Source: Allotamlana fucoidanivorans (GTDB taxonomy: Bacteria; Bacteroidota; Bacteroidia; Flavobacteriales; Flavobacteriaceae). Taken from it: a stretch of 64,000 nt of DNA. The stretch is from the NCBI RefSeq assembly GCF_006265225.1, contig NZ_VDCS01000001.1:310001-374000 (forward strand), in the 5' to 3' direction. Positions 1 to 9,047 of the stretch are shown piece by piece. Positions within the stretch are counted from its first letter, which is position 1. Each line of letters begins with the position of its first letter. A program made the position numbers and the translations under genes. Under the pieces are notes generated by a model that searched no databases, was not told the DNA's origin, and saw nothing but the letters and a program-made list of their open reading frames with translations.

Positions 1-958
1 GACTCTGGTTTAATGGTAGGCCTTTTTTCATTCGGCTAAGAATAGCATTATTTGCATTATAAATGTGATGGAGTATTTTTTTATCAAATTGAGGGGCTTT
101 AAACAGCAATTTTGTGGCTATATGGTAATGCGCATTATCTTCAAAGGTTATTAACGTTTCTTCCAATTGATAATACTTGTTTGCGCCCTGAAGGCCTAAA
201 TTCACATATTCAATTATTTTAAAACTATCATCTGTTGTATCTATAGAAACTTCGTCTAACGCCGAAAAAAATAAACGCACTTGCTCATTAATAAGCTCTA
301 TGTCTACTCTTGAATAAAATATCTCATCTTTTACTTCCTTTTTTTGCCCAGACCAGCAAACCACAAAATATTCTTTAAAGACTTTATAGGTAGGGTGGTA
401 GTCTTTGCGCGTATTCATAAAATCAAAAACACCATTTAAGGTGTGTTCAATGTTATTTTGCGCATTTTTTTCAATGGCTGCAACAATTTCAGAATTAACA
501 TCCTTAATGACAATATCGAAAACTTTAGGCATGCTCATGCTGCCGTCTCTTAAGAAAATAGAACCACCATAGTATTTCCAAATATTTTTTCGCAATGACG
601 TGATTAAACCTGTAGGTCTGATAGTGACTAGGCCTACAACGCGGTCATCAGGTAAATGTGGGAACGGTATATTTTCGTATTGTACAATGGGCGGATTAGT
701 TAGATAGGCATTAATGAGGTTTTGAATTTTACTATCATCAAAAAAATCAACACCTACTATATTGCTGTCGTCATTTTCAACACCGATTACGATATATGAA
801 TTGTTTTTAGGGTTACTATTCGAAAGGGCACAAATATGCTTTAAAAACTTGGCTTTACCTTCTTTGTGACTAATATCAATTTTACGTTTCTTGTCATAAA
901 AACTATTTTCATCGTTATGGGCCAAAAGGTGTTTTATAAGTAAACGTTTATTAATCAT
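1..958 (-). CDS. ATP-binding protein with AlbA_2-like domain (partial, C-terminus outside window)
   Basis: Reading leftward from an ATG at 958-956, an open frame without stops runs off the window edge (about 319 codons seen). The N-terminal 130 residues resemble the AlbA_2/Schlafen-like domain of Bacteroidota ATP-binding proteins: an early DISHKEGK segment, a YIVIGVEND strand and later GLVTIRPTG and GGSIFLRDGSM segments. The remaining residues (about 140-319) are mixed helix and strand with no motif I recognise. Some proteins with this domain are regulators or defence-associated, but nothing next to it points to an immune locus. The SDR gene ends 25 bases upstream on the same strand, so co-transcription is possible. 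Family call moderate, function unknown. Confidence 0.6.
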   Translation of the reverse strand, partial: MINKRLLIKHLLAHNDENSFYDKKRKIDISHKEGKAKFLKHICALSNSNPKNNSYIVIGVENDDSNIVGVDFFDDSKIQNLINAYLTNPPIVQYENIPFPHLPDDRVVGLVTIRPTGLITSLRKNIWKYYGGSIFLRDGSMSMPKVFDIVIKDVNSEIVAAIEKNAQNNIEHTLNGVFDFMNTRKDYHPTYKVFKEYFVVCWSGQKKEVKDEIFYSRVDIELINEQVRLFFSALDEVSIDTTDDSFKIIEYVNLGLQGANKYYQLEETLITFEDNAHYHIATKLLFKAPQFDKKILHHIYNANNAILSRMKKGLPLNQS

Positions 959-983
959 ATTTTAAGAGGGCTTTTTTTGTTAA

Positions 984-1733
984 TCATGTTTTGTTTACAA
1001 TGGTGCTATTGGCTTGGGCTGTGCAAAACATTAAGACATCAGCAATATTAACATGTGGAGGTCTTGAAATAGCAAAATAAATGACTTCGGCTACGTCTTG
1101 TGCCTGTAACGCTTTAAAGCCTGAATATACCGAATCGGCCTCTTTTCCGCCTTTAAATCTTACTTTTGAAAACTCCGTTTCTACTAAACCAGGATTTACA
1201 GCCCCTACCTTTATGCCATACGGATTAAGATCTATACGCATGCCTTCTGTGATGGCCAGTACAGCGTGTTTACTTCCGCAATACACATTGCCCTTAGGGT
1301 AAACTTCCTTTCCTGCCGATGAACCGATATTAATAATATGACCAGATTTTCTTTCTGTCATTTGCGGGATAATCGCCTTACTCACGTATAGTAGCCCCTT
1401 AACATTGCTGTCCATCATGGCATCCCAGTCATCTATAGAGCCCTTTTCAATTGGGTCTAATCCGTGTGCATTTCCTGCGTTATTGATTAATACATCTATA
1501 TGTTGAAATTTTGAAGGTAAGGATGTTATAGCTTTTAATACCGCATTTTTATCGCTCACATCAAAGTCTAAAATATGTACATCTGTCAACTTTTTTAAAG
1601 TATTCTGAAGTTGTTTTAAGCGTTCCAAGCGCCTACCACATAAAATTAGTCTGATGCCTTTTTTAGCAAATTCATGTGCAGTAGCTTCGCCTATTCCACT
1701 GGTGGCTCCTGTTATTAGTGCAGTTGTTTTCAT
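984..1733 (-). CDS. SDR family NAD(P)-dependent oxidoreductase
   Basis: A 249-residue classical short-chain dehydrogenase/reductase, the normal length for the family. Visible motifs are the cofactor-binding TGATSGIG (residues 8-15), a basic CGRR after the second strand (32-35) that favours NADP(H), NNAG (84-87), the catalytic serine region IGSSAG (136-141) and the YxxxK pair Y151/K155. It resembles the YdfG/serine 3-dehydrogenase-like subgroup, which oxidises 3-hydroxy acids or reduces small carbonyls in the cytoplasm. The substrate cannot be read from the sequence. It lies upstream of the AlbA_2-type gene on the same strand. The 248 bases between it and the divergent lipoprotein gene must hold both promoters, but I could not pick either out confidently. 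Confidence 0.9.
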   Translation of the reverse strand: MKTTALITGATSGIGEATAHEFAKKGIRLILCGRRLERLKQLQNTLKKLTDVHILDFDVSDKNAVLKAITSLPSKFQHIDVLINNAGNAHGLDPIEKGSIDDWDAMMDSNVKGLLYVSKAIIPQMTERKSGHIINIGSSAGKEVYPKGNVYCGSKHAVLAITEGMRIDLNPYGIKVGAVNPGLVETEFSKVRFKGGKEADSVYSGFKALQAQDVAEVIYFAISRPPHVNIADVLMFCTAQANSTIVNKT

Positions 1734-1981
1734 TGTTTTTTTCGATTAACGGATTACCAGCAACAACATGGCTAGTATATCTGTAATACACATATAAAAA
1801 TACTTAAAAGCATAACAAAATCGTATTATTGAAAGTTAATTTATTAAAATTTGATAGTTAGGTGTTTAGATGTCTATGAGCAGGTTTTGTTTAGGAATTC
1901 TTCACATTTCGCAAAATAAAATATAATCCATTCCGTTCTTTTTACCGTAAATAAGATTGAACCATTAAAAATTGAAAAACT

Positions 1982-3079
1982 ATGAATATTGTAAAACAAA
2001 TGAAATTTTTATTACCATTACTCTTTTTAACCTTTGTGTTTTCTTGTAATGATTCAGACTCTGATTCTGTTCAAAAAGGAGATCCCAGAATTTCAATTCG
2101 CTTGGTTGATGCGCCTGGTGAATATGAAGCTGTAAATGTTGAAATTGTTGATGTCATGATTAAAATGGATGATGATAGCGATGATGAAAGCGGTTGGATA
2201 TCATTAGATGCAGAAGATGGAATAGTTAACTTGTTAGACTTTACTGGTGGTTTTAGTAAGGTTTTAGTGGATAGGTTTCCAATACCAGCAGGTACTTTAA
2301 GTCAAATGCGTTTAGTACTTGGTGATGGAAATACTATTGTAATTAAAAATGATCAAGATCAAGGTGAAGAATTTGATTTAAAAACACCTAGTGCACAACA
2401 ATCAGGTCTTAAGCTTAAAGTCAATGAAGTTATTGAAGAAGGATATACCTATGAGTTTGTTTTAGATTTTGATGTTGAAAAATCTATTGTACACGCTGGT
2501 AATTCAGGAAATATCATTTTAAAACCAGTATTGTATGTAAGTGCTGAAAAAAGCTCTGGCATCATTGAAGGTACGGTAACGCCAACAGATGTACCATCTA
2601 TGGCTTCTGTTTTAGTAGATGATATGGGAACACCAGAAACAGAAGATGATTTTGTAATTTCAGCATTAACAGATGAAAATGGAGCATTTGCTTTATGGGG
2701 CGTTCCAGCAGGAACTTATGATGTTAAGGTGATGCCTCTAGATGAAGCTTCAGATTATAGTTACGGCGAAGCTATTGGTGTTGTAGTTGTGAAAGGTGAG
2801 GTTACTGTTATTGCAGATCCAATTGAATTAATGCTAAAAACAGGAACCATTAGTGGAAAAATTTCTGGATTGGCTGAAAATGTGGTAGCAACAGTTTCTA
2901 TTAATGAAGAAACTAGTGTTGAAACAAACGCTGAAGGAGATTACATGATTGAAGATGTAGTTCCTGGAGATTATACAGTGACTATTACTGCTGAAGGCTA
3001 TGTGTCTCAGAACATTAATGTAACAATTGAGCCAGGAGAAGCAGAGGTAGTTGATGCCACTTTAGTTGTGACCCCTTAA
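1982..3079 (+). CDS. DUF4382 lipoprotein with carboxypeptidase-regulatory-like domain
   Basis: 365 residues. The N-terminus is a lipoprotein signal ending in a lipobox with Cys22 (FVFSC), followed by an Asp/Ser-rich tether. Residues about 34-190 match the DUF4382 pattern: a SIRLVDAPGEY start, then the VNVEIVDVMIK strand and an acidic loop. Residues about 190-285 and 285-365 look like two Ig-like carboxypeptidase-regulatory domains (GAFALWGVPAGTYDVKV and VPGDYTVTITAEGY motifs). The product should be a surface- or periplasm-exposed lipoprotein of unknown role, perhaps glycan- or protein-binding. It stands alone: a strong terminator follows directly and the next gene has its own promoter. Confidence 0.85.
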   Translation: MNIVKQMKFLLPLLFLTFVFSCNDSDSDSVQKGDPRISIRLVDAPGEYEAVNVEIVDVMIKMDDDSDDESGWISLDAEDGIVNLLDFTGGFSKVLVDRFPIPAGTLSQMRLVLGDGNTIVIKNDQDQGEEFDLKTPSAQQSGLKLKVNEVIEEGYTYEFVLDFDVEKSIVHAGNSGNIILKPVLYVSAEKSSGIIEGTVTPTDVPSMASVLVDDMGTPETEDDFVISALTDENGAFALWGVPAGTYDVKVMPLDEASDYSYGEAIGVVVVKGEVTVIADPIELMLKTGTISGKISGLAENVVATVSINEETSVETNAEGDYMIEDVVPGDYTVTITAEGYVSQNINVTIEPGEAEVVDATLVVTP

Positions 3080-3102
3080 AAATAGGATTGAAAACATATA
3101 TG

Positions 3103-3138
3103 AAAAGAGCGATACCATAAAGTGTCGCTCTTTTTTTT
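3103..3138 (+). terminator. Intrinsic terminator after the DUF4382 lipoprotein gene
   Basis: Ten-base-pair perfect stem (AAAAGAGCGA at 3103-3112 with TCGCTCTTTT at 3125-3134), a 12-base loop and a run of eight T. It separates the lipoprotein gene from the Bat operon. Confidence 0.85.
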
Positions 3139-3212
3139 AAGTATTAATTAACGTAGCAAAACCTAATATTTTAACCAATTATTAACAAGAATTAAAGTTT
3201 TTTTTTAACATT

Positions 3213-3243
3213 TTGCAATGCTCAAATGAGGGCAGTATATTCG
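3213..3243 (+). promoter_or_regulatory. Predicted promoter of the moxR/Bat operon
   Basis: A TTG at 3213-3215 (-33 position) is followed after 20 bases by TATATTCG at 3236-3243, one mismatch from the Bacteroidota -7 consensus TAnnTTTG. The expected start of transcription is near 3250, just before the ATG at 3264. The TTG that could be read as an upstream start codon is therefore better explained as the -33 element. Confidence 0.5.
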
Positions 3244-3263
3244 AGCCGCTAATTAAATACAAA

Positions 3264-4268
3264 ATGATGGAAGAAACAGGTACTATTGATATTAAGTCGA
3301 TTAATGAAAAAATAGAAAAAGAAAGTGCTTTTGTTGATTTGCTAATGCTTGAAATGAATAAAGTCATTGTGGGGCAAAAGCATATGGTTGAACGCTTACT
3401 TATTGGCTTGTTAGGAAAAGGGCATATTTTACTTGAAGGTGTACCTGGATTAGCAAAAACATTAGCCATTAATACCCTATCTCAAGCGGTAAGTGGTAGT
3501 TTTAGTAGAATTCAGTTTACACCAGATTTATTACCTGCTGATGTAGTGGGAACCTTGATTTACAACATTAAAGAGAATGATTTCTCAATTAAAAAAGGGC
3601 CTATTTTTGCCAATTTCGTCCTTGCCGATGAGATTAATAGGGCGCCTGCAAAAGTACAATCAGCACTGCTGGAAGCCATGCAAGAAAAGCAAGTAACCAT
3701 TGGTGATGAAACGTTTGTACTTGATAAACCATTCTTGGTTATGGCTACCCAAAACCCTGTAGAGCAGGAAGGAACTTATCCTTTACCAGAGGCACAGGTA
3801 GACCGTTTTATGCTAAAAACAGTGATTGATTATCCAAAAATTGCAGAAGAGCAGTTAATCATGAGGGCTAACCTTAAAGGGGCTTGGGAAAAAGTTCAAG
3901 CGGTAGTTTCGGTTGATCAAATTATACGTGCACAAGAGGCTGTTAAGGCAGTGTATATGGATGAAAAAATAGAAAAATATATCTTAGATATTATTTTCGC
4001 AACCCGTTATCCAGAAAAATATAAACTAGCTGATATAAAACCTTTAATCTCATTTGGGGCCTCACCTCGTGGTAGTATCAGTTTGGCAACAGCAGCTAAA
4101 TGTTATGCCTTTATTAAAAGACGTGGGTATGTTATTCCAGAAGATGTTCGCGCCGTAGTTTATGATGTGTTAAGACACAGAATAGGTATTACCTATGAAG
4201 CCGAGGCCGAAAATGTAACTTCAGAAGATATCATCAATAAAATTGTAAACGAAATAGAAGTGCCATAA
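3264..4268 (+). CDS. moxR: MoxR-family AAA+ ATPase
   Basis: 334 residues from ATG 3264; a second ATG follows at 3267. Walker A is GVPGLAKT (residues 59-66) and the Walker B region carries DEINRAP (from residue 122), both typical of MoxR ATPases. MoxR proteins act as chaperone-like ATPases for von Willebrand (VWA) domain proteins, which fits the DUF58 and BatA/BatB genes downstream. The frame stays open upstream to a TTG at 3213, but that extension overlaps the predicted promoter and lacks family-like sequence, so I chose the ATG. It is the first gene of the Bat operon. Confidence 0.95.
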   Translation: MMEETGTIDIKSINEKIEKESAFVDLLMLEMNKVIVGQKHMVERLLIGLLGKGHILLEGVPGLAKTLAINTLSQAVSGSFSRIQFTPDLLPADVVGTLIYNIKENDFSIKKGPIFANFVLADEINRAPAKVQSALLEAMQEKQVTIGDETFVLDKPFLVMATQNPVEQEGTYPLPEAQVDRFMLKTVIDYPKIAEEQLIMRANLKGAWEKVQAVVSVDQIIRAQEAVKAVYMDEKIEKYILDIIFATRYPEKYKLADIKPLISFGASPRGSISLATAAKCYAFIKRRGYVIPEDVRAVVYDVLRHRIGITYEAEAENVTSEDIINKIVNEIEVP

Positions 4269-4290
4269 AATTGACAATTGATTACCAACA

Positions 4291-4317
4291 ATTGATTATT
4301 AAACAGCAATAATCAAT
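4291..4317. repeat. Inverted repeat between moxR and the DUF58 gene
   Basis: A perfect 10-base inverted repeat (ATTGATTATT at 4291-4300, AATAATCAAT at 4308-4317) with a 7-base loop lies in an AT-rich 76-base spacer that also repeats CAATTGATTA-like words. There is no T tract, so it is not a standard terminator. It may affect mRNA processing or stability between the ATPase gene and the rest of the operon. Confidence 0.5.
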
Positions 4318-4344
4318 ACAAAATAGTCAATAGACAATTAAAAA

Positions 4345-5211
4345 ATGGATACCAAAGAATTACTAAAAAAAGTACGGAAAATTGAAATCAAGACACGTAG
4401 GTTGTCTGATCATATTTTTGGAGGAGAGTACCATTCTACTTTCAAGGGGCGTGGTATGACGTTTAGTGAAGTACGCCAGTATCAATTTGGTGATGATGTA
4501 AGAAATATTGATTGGAATGTAACCGCACGTTATAACGAACCCTTTGTAAAAGTTTTTGAAGAAGAAAGGGAATTAACCATGATGCTTATGGTTGATGTGT
4601 CAGGCTCTGAAATGTTTGGTACCAGTCAGCAATTCAAGAATGAAGTTGTAACTGAAATAGCTGCAACTCTGTCGTTTTCAGCAACGCAAAACAATGATAA
4701 AATAGGACTTATTTTATTTTCAGATCAAATAGAATTATATATTCCGCCTAAAAAGGGCCGCTCGCATGTACTTCGCATTATCAGAGAGCTCATTGAGTTT
4801 AAACCAGAAAGTAAACAAACCAATTTAGCCGAAGCCTTGAAATTCATGCAAAATGTTATGAAAAAGAAGGCTATTGTATTTGTGTTATCTGATTTCATTG
4901 CCGATGATTACCATCAAACCATGAAAATTGTTTCGCGTAAACATGATGTTACAGGTATTCGCATTTTTGATAAACGCGAAGAAACCATTCCAAATTTAGG
5001 AGTGGTTCAAATGCAAGACGGTGAAACGGGAGAGTTAATGCTTGTAAATACGGCATCAAAAAAGTTGCGCAATAATTATAACAAGTTCTATCATCAAAAA
5101 GTAGCGTACTATAAAGAAAGTTTTACAAAATCAGGTGCTGGTGCTATTGATTGTCGTGTTGATGAAAGCTATGTAAAAAAATTATTAGGTTATTTTAAAA
5201 GAAGAGGATAA
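4345..5211 (+). CDS. DUF58 domain-containing protein (VWA-like, Bat operon)
   Basis: 288 residues, cytoplasmic, no signal peptide or membrane segment. The DUF58 signature lies at about residues 33-67 (FSEVRQYQFGDDVRNIDWN). A VWA-like fold follows, with a degenerate metal site MLMVDVSGSEMFG where D-x-S-G-S is retained. DUF58 proteins nearly always sit beside MoxR ATPases and are thought to be their partners or clients. The gene is 76 bases downstream of moxR and 7 bases upstream of the next gene. Exact biochemical role is unknown in the family. Confidence 0.92.
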   Translation: MDTKELLKKVRKIEIKTRRLSDHIFGGEYHSTFKGRGMTFSEVRQYQFGDDVRNIDWNVTARYNEPFVKVFEEERELTMMLMVDVSGSEMFGTSQQFKNEVVTEIAATLSFSATQNNDKIGLILFSDQIELYIPPKKGRSHVLRIIRELIEFKPESKQTNLAEALKFMQNVMKKKAIVFVLSDFIADDYHQTMKIVSRKHDVTGIRIFDKREETIPNLGVVQMQDGETGELMLVNTASKKLRNNYNKFYHQKVAYYKESFTKSGAGAIDCRVDESYVKKLLGYFKRRG

Positions 5212-5218
5212 ACGGATT

Positions 5219-6877
5219 ATGAATTTTAAATTACCATATAAGACTAAAACATATACCGTTTGTGAGAAGCCATCTGTGGTGGTGTTGTTTGGTATGTTTT
5301 TTCTATTTGCGTTCCATTCGTTTGCACAGGTAAAATCTACTATCGATTCAACTTCTGTAAAAATAGGAGCGCAAATCACCTATCATATTCAAGTAGAGAC
5401 CGATTCATCACAGCTTGTTGTTTTTCCTGAGGGACAAACCTTCTCGCCTCTTGAAATGATTGAGTCTTACGATGTTGATACGTTGAAAAATAACGACAGA
5501 TATAATCTTATTAAAAAATATGGTTTAACCCAGTTTGATTCAGGTAAGTATACTATCCCACAACAAAGAATACTTATTGGAGATAAAACCTTTTTTACGG
5601 ATTCTTTACAGGTTGAAGTAAGAAACGTGGTCATAGATAGTACAGAGGGATTATTTGATATTAAACCGATTATCGCGGTTGAAAAAAGTGCGAGTAATTG
5701 GTGGCAATACGTCTTGATTACCCTATTAATTATAGCGGTAGTTGCTTTTTTGTTGTTTTGGTTTATTTGGAGGCAAAAACCTTTAACCGAAGATGAGAAA
5801 ATAGCGTTATTACCACCTTATGATCGCGCTAAATTGGCACTACAAAAACTTGATGAGAGCCCGTATTTAGAACAAGAGAATCTAAAGGATTATTACTCTG
5901 AGTTAACTTTTATTATTAGAAAATATCTTGAAGAAAAGGTCTATGATAGAGCCTTAGAAAGTACAACCAATGAACTAATAGATCGGTTAACCTTGCTTAA
6001 AGAAGGGAATCAAATTGATATTAGCCAAGAAGATATTAAAAATTTACAAAACATTTTACAACGTGCAGATTTGGTGAAATTTGCTAAATCGGCTCCAGAT
6101 ATTGAATTGGCAAAATTAGATAGAGAAACTATTGATGTTGAAATAGATCACGTTAAGGAAGCCTTGCCAGAACCAACAGAAGAAGAAAAGCTACTCGATG
6201 AACAATACAGACAAGAGCAAGAGCGTAAAAAGAAACGCAAAAAAATATGGATTACCGTTGGTATTAGTGTATTTCTTCTATTAGCTACCATTACAGGATT
6301 TTCCTTAAGGTATGGTTTTAATTACGTAAAAGATACTATTATTGGTCATGATAGCAAAGAGTTGCTTGAGGGAGATTGGGTAACCAGTCAATATGGGTTT
6401 CCACCAGTTACTATCTCAACGCCTAAAGTTTTAAAAAGAACAACGCCTGAGCTTTCTGAGGAAATGGCACAGCAATTAGAGATTACGCAGTTTAGTTATG
6501 GTAGTTTGATTGATAGATTTCATATTACAGTGGCTACAACCAAGCTAAAAGCTTCTGGGGAAACTAAAATTGATCTGCAACAAGCTATTGAGGGTAATTT
6601 AAAATTATTTGAATCGGCAGGTGCCCAAAATATTATTACTAAAAATGAAAAGTTTACTACGCTCAACGGAGCAGAGGGATTAAAGGTTTTTGGTACTATG
6701 GATGCTTTAATACCCAATACAGAACAAATAGAGAAAGGGAAATATGTGATTTTAGGATTTACATCAAAAAATGTAATTCAACAAATCATGATATTTCATA
6801 AGGAAGAGGATGTTTATGCAGCGCAAATGGTAGAGCGTATTTTAAATTCAGTGGAACTTAAAGAGGCAGAAAAATAA
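5219..6877 (+). CDS. Bat-operon membrane protein with two transmembrane segments, function unknown
   Basis: 552 residues. A signal-like hydrophobic stretch (about 21-37) precedes a periplasmic beta-rich domain, then a first clear membrane segment (about 160-182, WWQYVLITLLIIAVVAFLLF). A long charged helical cytoplasmic part follows (about 190-340), ending in a Lys/Arg-rich stretch, then a second membrane segment (about 341-360) and a C-terminal extracytoplasmic domain of about 190 residues. The N-terminal part resembles the BatD-like/DUF4381-type proteins found in these operons. It starts 7 bases after the DUF58 gene, and its stop codon overlaps the batA start by one base, implying tight co-expression. 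It probably assembles with BatA/BatB at the inner membrane. Confidence 0.75.
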   Translation: MNFKLPYKTKTYTVCEKPSVVVLFGMFFLFAFHSFAQVKSTIDSTSVKIGAQITYHIQVETDSSQLVVFPEGQTFSPLEMIESYDVDTLKNNDRYNLIKKYGLTQFDSGKYTIPQQRILIGDKTFFTDSLQVEVRNVVIDSTEGLFDIKPIIAVEKSASNWWQYVLITLLIIAVVAFLLFWFIWRQKPLTEDEKIALLPPYDRAKLALQKLDESPYLEQENLKDYYSELTFIIRKYLEEKVYDRALESTTNELIDRLTLLKEGNQIDISQEDIKNLQNILQRADLVKFAKSAPDIELAKLDRETIDVEIDHVKEALPEPTEEEKLLDEQYRQEQERKKKRKKIWITVGISVFLLLATITGFSLRYGFNYVKDTIIGHDSKELLEGDWVTSQYGFPPVTISTPKVLKRTTPELSEEMAQQLEITQFSYGSLIDRFHITVATTKLKASGETKIDLQQAIEGNLKLFESAGAQNIITKNEKFTTLNGAEGLKVFGTMDALIPNTEQIEKGKYVILGFTSKNVIQQIMIFHKEEDVYAAQMVERILNSVELKEAEK

Positions 6878-7881
6878 TGTTTGAAGGTTTAGAATTTTTA
6901 AATAAGGGTTTTTTCTGGTTTCTGTTGGTGATTCCTTTGACTGTTTTGTGGTATGTATTAACCTACAAACGTCAAACGGCGGAATTAAAAATGCCAACGT
7001 TAAAAGGCTTTAAAGTAACATATTCTATCAGACCAAAATTAAGACACGCACTGTTTGTTTTAAGAATGGTGGCATTAGCTCTTTTAATTATGGCCTTAGC
7101 AAGACCACAATCTGTTGATGTTTCTACAAAAACTAAAACTACGCGAGGCATCGACATTGTTATGGCCATTGATGTGTCGGCCAGTATGTTGGCAAAAGAT
7201 TTATCGCCAAATAGATTAGAAGCCCTAAAAGATGTGGCGGCAGATTTTATAAAAGATCGCCCTAATGATAGAATCGGTTTGGTTGAATATGCTGGAGAAA
7301 GCTATACGAAAACACCTATTACTAGTGATAAAGCTATAGTGCTTCGTTCTTTAAAAAGTATTAAATACAATACTATTATTGAAGGCGGTACAGCCATTGG
7401 TATGGGACTAGCTACGGCCGTAAATAGGTTAAAAGACAGTAAAGCAGCTAGTAAGGTCATTATATTACTAACCGATGGTGTAAATAATTCAGGGTTTATA
7501 GATCCTAAAATAGCTAGTGAATTGGCCGTTGAATACGGTATTAAAACGTATACCATTGGTTTAGGTACCAATGGTATGGCTTTATCTCCAGTGGCTATTT
7601 TGCCTAACGGTAATTTTCAATATGGAAGAATACAGGTTGAAATAGATGAAGTATTGCTGAAGGAAATAGCCGAAGCCACAGGCGGAAAGTATTTTAGAGC
7701 TACAGATAATGAAAAGCTTGAAGCCATTTATGAGGAAATTAATAAGTTAGAAAAAACTGAAATTGAAGAATTTAAGTTTTATAATTATGATGAGAAATAT
7801 CGATTTCTAGTTATTTTAGCGGGTATTTTATTATTGGTAGAGTTGCTATTACGTAATACTGTTTTTAGAAGTTTCGTATAA
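6877..7881 (+). CDS. batA: BatA, VWA-domain membrane protein
   Basis: 334 residues. Two N-terminal membrane segments (about 12-30 and 57-76) are followed by a VWA domain with an intact metal-ion-dependent adhesion site (D99-x-S101-x-S103, IDVSAS) and the LLTDGVNNSG loop, then a C-terminal membrane segment near 308-325. The bat genes were named for aerotolerance in Bacteroides. BatA-type proteins expose the VWA domain and are expected partners of MoxR. The start overlaps the preceding stop (TAATG), and batB follows after 15 bases. Confidence 0.93.
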   Translation: MFEGLEFLNKGFFWFLLVIPLTVLWYVLTYKRQTAELKMPTLKGFKVTYSIRPKLRHALFVLRMVALALLIMALARPQSVDVSTKTKTTRGIDIVMAIDVSASMLAKDLSPNRLEALKDVAADFIKDRPNDRIGLVEYAGESYTKTPITSDKAIVLRSLKSIKYNTIIEGGTAIGMGLATAVNRLKDSKAASKVIILLTDGVNNSGFIDPKIASELAVEYGIKTYTIGLGTNGMALSPVAILPNGNFQYGRIQVEIDEVLLKEIAEATGGKYFRATDNEKLEAIYEEINKLEKTEIEEFKFYNYDEKYRFLVILAGILLLVELLLRNTVFRSFV

Positions 7882-7896
7882 ACAAAAGAATATACA

Positions 7897-8934
7897 ATGT
7901 ATCAATTAGAAGAAAAAATATGGTTTTGGGCATTGGGAATTATTCCGGTAATTATCCTTCTCTTTTTGGTGCTTCAATTTTGGAGATACAGGGTACAAAG
8001 TAAATTTTCTGATAAAAGATTACTTAATAAGTTATGTCCCAATAAGTCTATTTTTAAAGGCGCTCTTAAAGTTATTGTATTGAGTTTGGCCTTTTTCTGT
8101 TTAACCATCGCTCTGGTAAACCCTAAAATAGGAACCAAGTTAGAAACGGTGAAACGTGAAGGGGTTGATATTGTTTTTGCAGTGGATGTTTCAAAAAGTA
8201 TGTTAGCCGAAGATATTGCACCAAACCGTCTTGAAAAATCAAAACAGTTGGTTACCCAAATTATCAATAATTTGGCTAGTGATCGGGTGGGAATTATTGC
8301 GTATGCTGGTAAAGCGTTTCCGCAGTTACCCATTACAACGGATTATGCATCGGCAAAGATGTTTTTACAAAGTATGAATACCGATATGTTATCGTCACAG
8401 GGAACTGCCATTAACGAGGCTATTTCATTGGCTAAAACTTATTTTGATGATGAGCAACAAACCAATCGGGTATTAATCATAATTTCAGATGGTGAAGACC
8501 ATAGTGAAGCATCGGCTTCGGTTGCAGAAGAAGCTCATGAGGAAGGTATTAGAATTTTTACCATTGGTGTAGGCGATGTAAAAGGAGGGCCTATTCCAGA
8601 AAAACGAAATGGTGTGGTATTAAATTACAAAAAGAACAGCGAAGGCGAAACAGTTATTACTAAACTTAATGAAGACACCTTAAAAGATATTGCTAGTGCA
8701 GCTAATGGGGTTTACATTAATGGAAGAAACACCAATGAAGTGGTTGAAAATATAAGAGAGATTTTAAACGCTATGGATAAAACAGAATTTGAAGCCAAGC
8801 AATTTGCTGATTTTAAAAGCCAGTTTCAATGGTTTTTAGGCTTCGGAATATTCTTTTTATTGCTCGATGTATTTCTTTTAGAACGAAAAACAGCATGGCT
8901 GAAAAAATTAAATTTATTTAATGAGAATTTATAG
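7897..8934 (+). CDS. batB: BatB, VWA-domain membrane protein
   Basis: 345 residues with the same layout as BatA: two N-terminal membrane segments (about 11-27 and 57-75), a VWA domain with intact D97-x-S99-x-S101 and IISDGEDH, and a C-terminal membrane helix. It differs from BatA in a longer metal-site-distal loop (GPIPEKRNGVVLNYKKN). BatA and BatB are thought to form a complex in the cytoplasmic membrane. A 113-base gap separates it from batC, the largest gap in this part of the operon. Confidence 0.92.
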   Translation: MYQLEEKIWFWALGIIPVIILLFLVLQFWRYRVQSKFSDKRLLNKLCPNKSIFKGALKVIVLSLAFFCLTIALVNPKIGTKLETVKREGVDIVFAVDVSKSMLAEDIAPNRLEKSKQLVTQIINNLASDRVGIIAYAGKAFPQLPITTDYASAKMFLQSMNTDMLSSQGTAINEAISLAKTYFDDEQQTNRVLIIISDGEDHSEASASVAEEAHEEGIRIFTIGVGDVKGGPIPEKRNGVVLNYKKNSEGETVITKLNEDTLKDIASAANGVYINGRNTNEVVENIREILNAMDKTEFEAKQFADFKSQFQWFLGFGIFFLLLDVFLLERKTAWLKKLNLFNENL

Positions 8935-9047
8935 TTTCTGTGAAAGCACTATAATTTATAAGTTCTTTAACTGAAATAAATAAAGAGGTTTTATATTTTA
9001 GAAAGAGTGAAAAAACCGTCTGATGTATAAAATTAGGACAGAATATT

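Noticed and set aside
4269-4344. Possible CRISPR-like or satellite repeat in the moxR-DUF58 spacer
   Set aside because: Short words related to CAATTGATTA recur but without regular length or spacing; one hairpin explains most of it.
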